Shown: piece after piece, positions 63,768 through 64,000 of the stretch
Numbering within the stretch: the first letter of the stretch is position 1
Layout of the letters: each line of letters opens with the position of its first letter
Source: Acanthaster planci
Lineage: Eukaryota > Echinodermata > Asteroidea > Valvatida > Acanthasteridae
DNA: 64,000 nt
Assembly: GCF_001949145.1 (NCBI RefSeq)
Contig: NW_019091615.1
Span: 29,926-93,925, forward strand
Direction of reading: 5' to 3'
The notes under the pieces: generated by a model
What the model was told of the DNA's origin: nothing
Databases searched by the model: none
What the model saw: the letters and a program-made list of their open reading frames with translations, nothing else
Translations under genes and position numbers: made by a program

Positions 63768-64000
63768 AACATTTCTCCATTCCAATTAGTTGCATTAAAT
63801 ATTGTAAAATTCCAGAGATTGAGAATTGACCATCAGCTACAATGTACAAAGAACTTCAAGTGCGTGACCAAAGCTTGTAACATTTTCCTCTTGGGCTTTT
63901 GATACATTTGAAGAGTTTTAAAAAACAAATCAAAAAAAAATAAACTATTTTACTTTTGAAATGACAGTGGAAATAATTGTTTGGTCATGAATGAACCTTT
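63768..64000. other. AT-rich end of window
   Basis: No gene seen. One AATAAA at 63939-63944. Confidence 0.4.

Noticed and set aside
1-64000. CRISPR arrays, operons, prokaryotic promoters
   Set aside because: The window is clearly eukaryotic (introns, Ig/FN3 exons, retroelements); tandem arrays here have no spacers.

Overview
The window is animal (invertebrate) nuclear DNA: AT-rich, with short exons, GT-AG introns of 0.2 to 5 kb and many decayed transposable elements. The palindromic octamer TACATGTA, often joined to ACCGGT, recurs across the window. A large Ig/FN3 receptor with an immunoreceptor-type tail, together with BEL/Pao and LINE remnants, would suit an invertebrate deuterostome such as amphioxus, a hemichordate or an echinoderm, but a mollusc cannot be excluded. 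The species assignment is inference.

Two immunoglobulin-superfamily genes lie on the + strand. Gene A (8182-49258, 5' end missing) has 26 exons that I could join in frame, giving about 1260 residues: six Ig domains, one FN3 domain, an 8-codon linker exon, a cysteine-rich FN3-like module with a KRRRR furin-type site, a transmembrane helix, and a cytoplasmic tail spread over 16 small exons. The tail carries 14 tyrosines, including ITIM-type (VVYAQV, SGYLPL, SAYEEV, LIYVEV), ITSM-like (TEYASL), PI3K-type (YEEM), Nck-type (YDGV) and YxxP (YVPP) motifs. Twelve consecutive tail exons are symmetric phase 1-1, so any of them could be skipped without changing frame. Gene B (56811-62488) is complete: 7 exons, 357 residues, a signal peptide, three Ig domains resembling lachesin/IgLON proteins and a short C-terminal tail that may be a weak GPI-attachment signal.

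Layout: 1-8181 has no gene I can support, and holds a palindromic MITE (837-1104), a cluster of a 14-base motif (3963-5600) and a more GC-rich block (6420-7220). 8182-22789 encodes the ectodomain and membrane helix of gene A; its first intron holds an antisense BEL/Pao integrase remnant (11154-12405). 22790-49258 encodes the tail, with a 30-bp minisatellite directly after one exon, a tandemly duplicated exon, a TA-flanked DNA transposon inserted into a 120-bp tandem repeat, and a second MITE. 49259-53200 is 3' UTR and spacer. 53214-54935 holds broken LINE pieces. 56811-62488 is gene B, followed by a 44-bp x 10 satellite (63328-63767).

The strongest candidate for something undescribed is the tail of gene A: a cassette-built inhibitory/adaptor signalling tail whose composition could vary by exon skipping.
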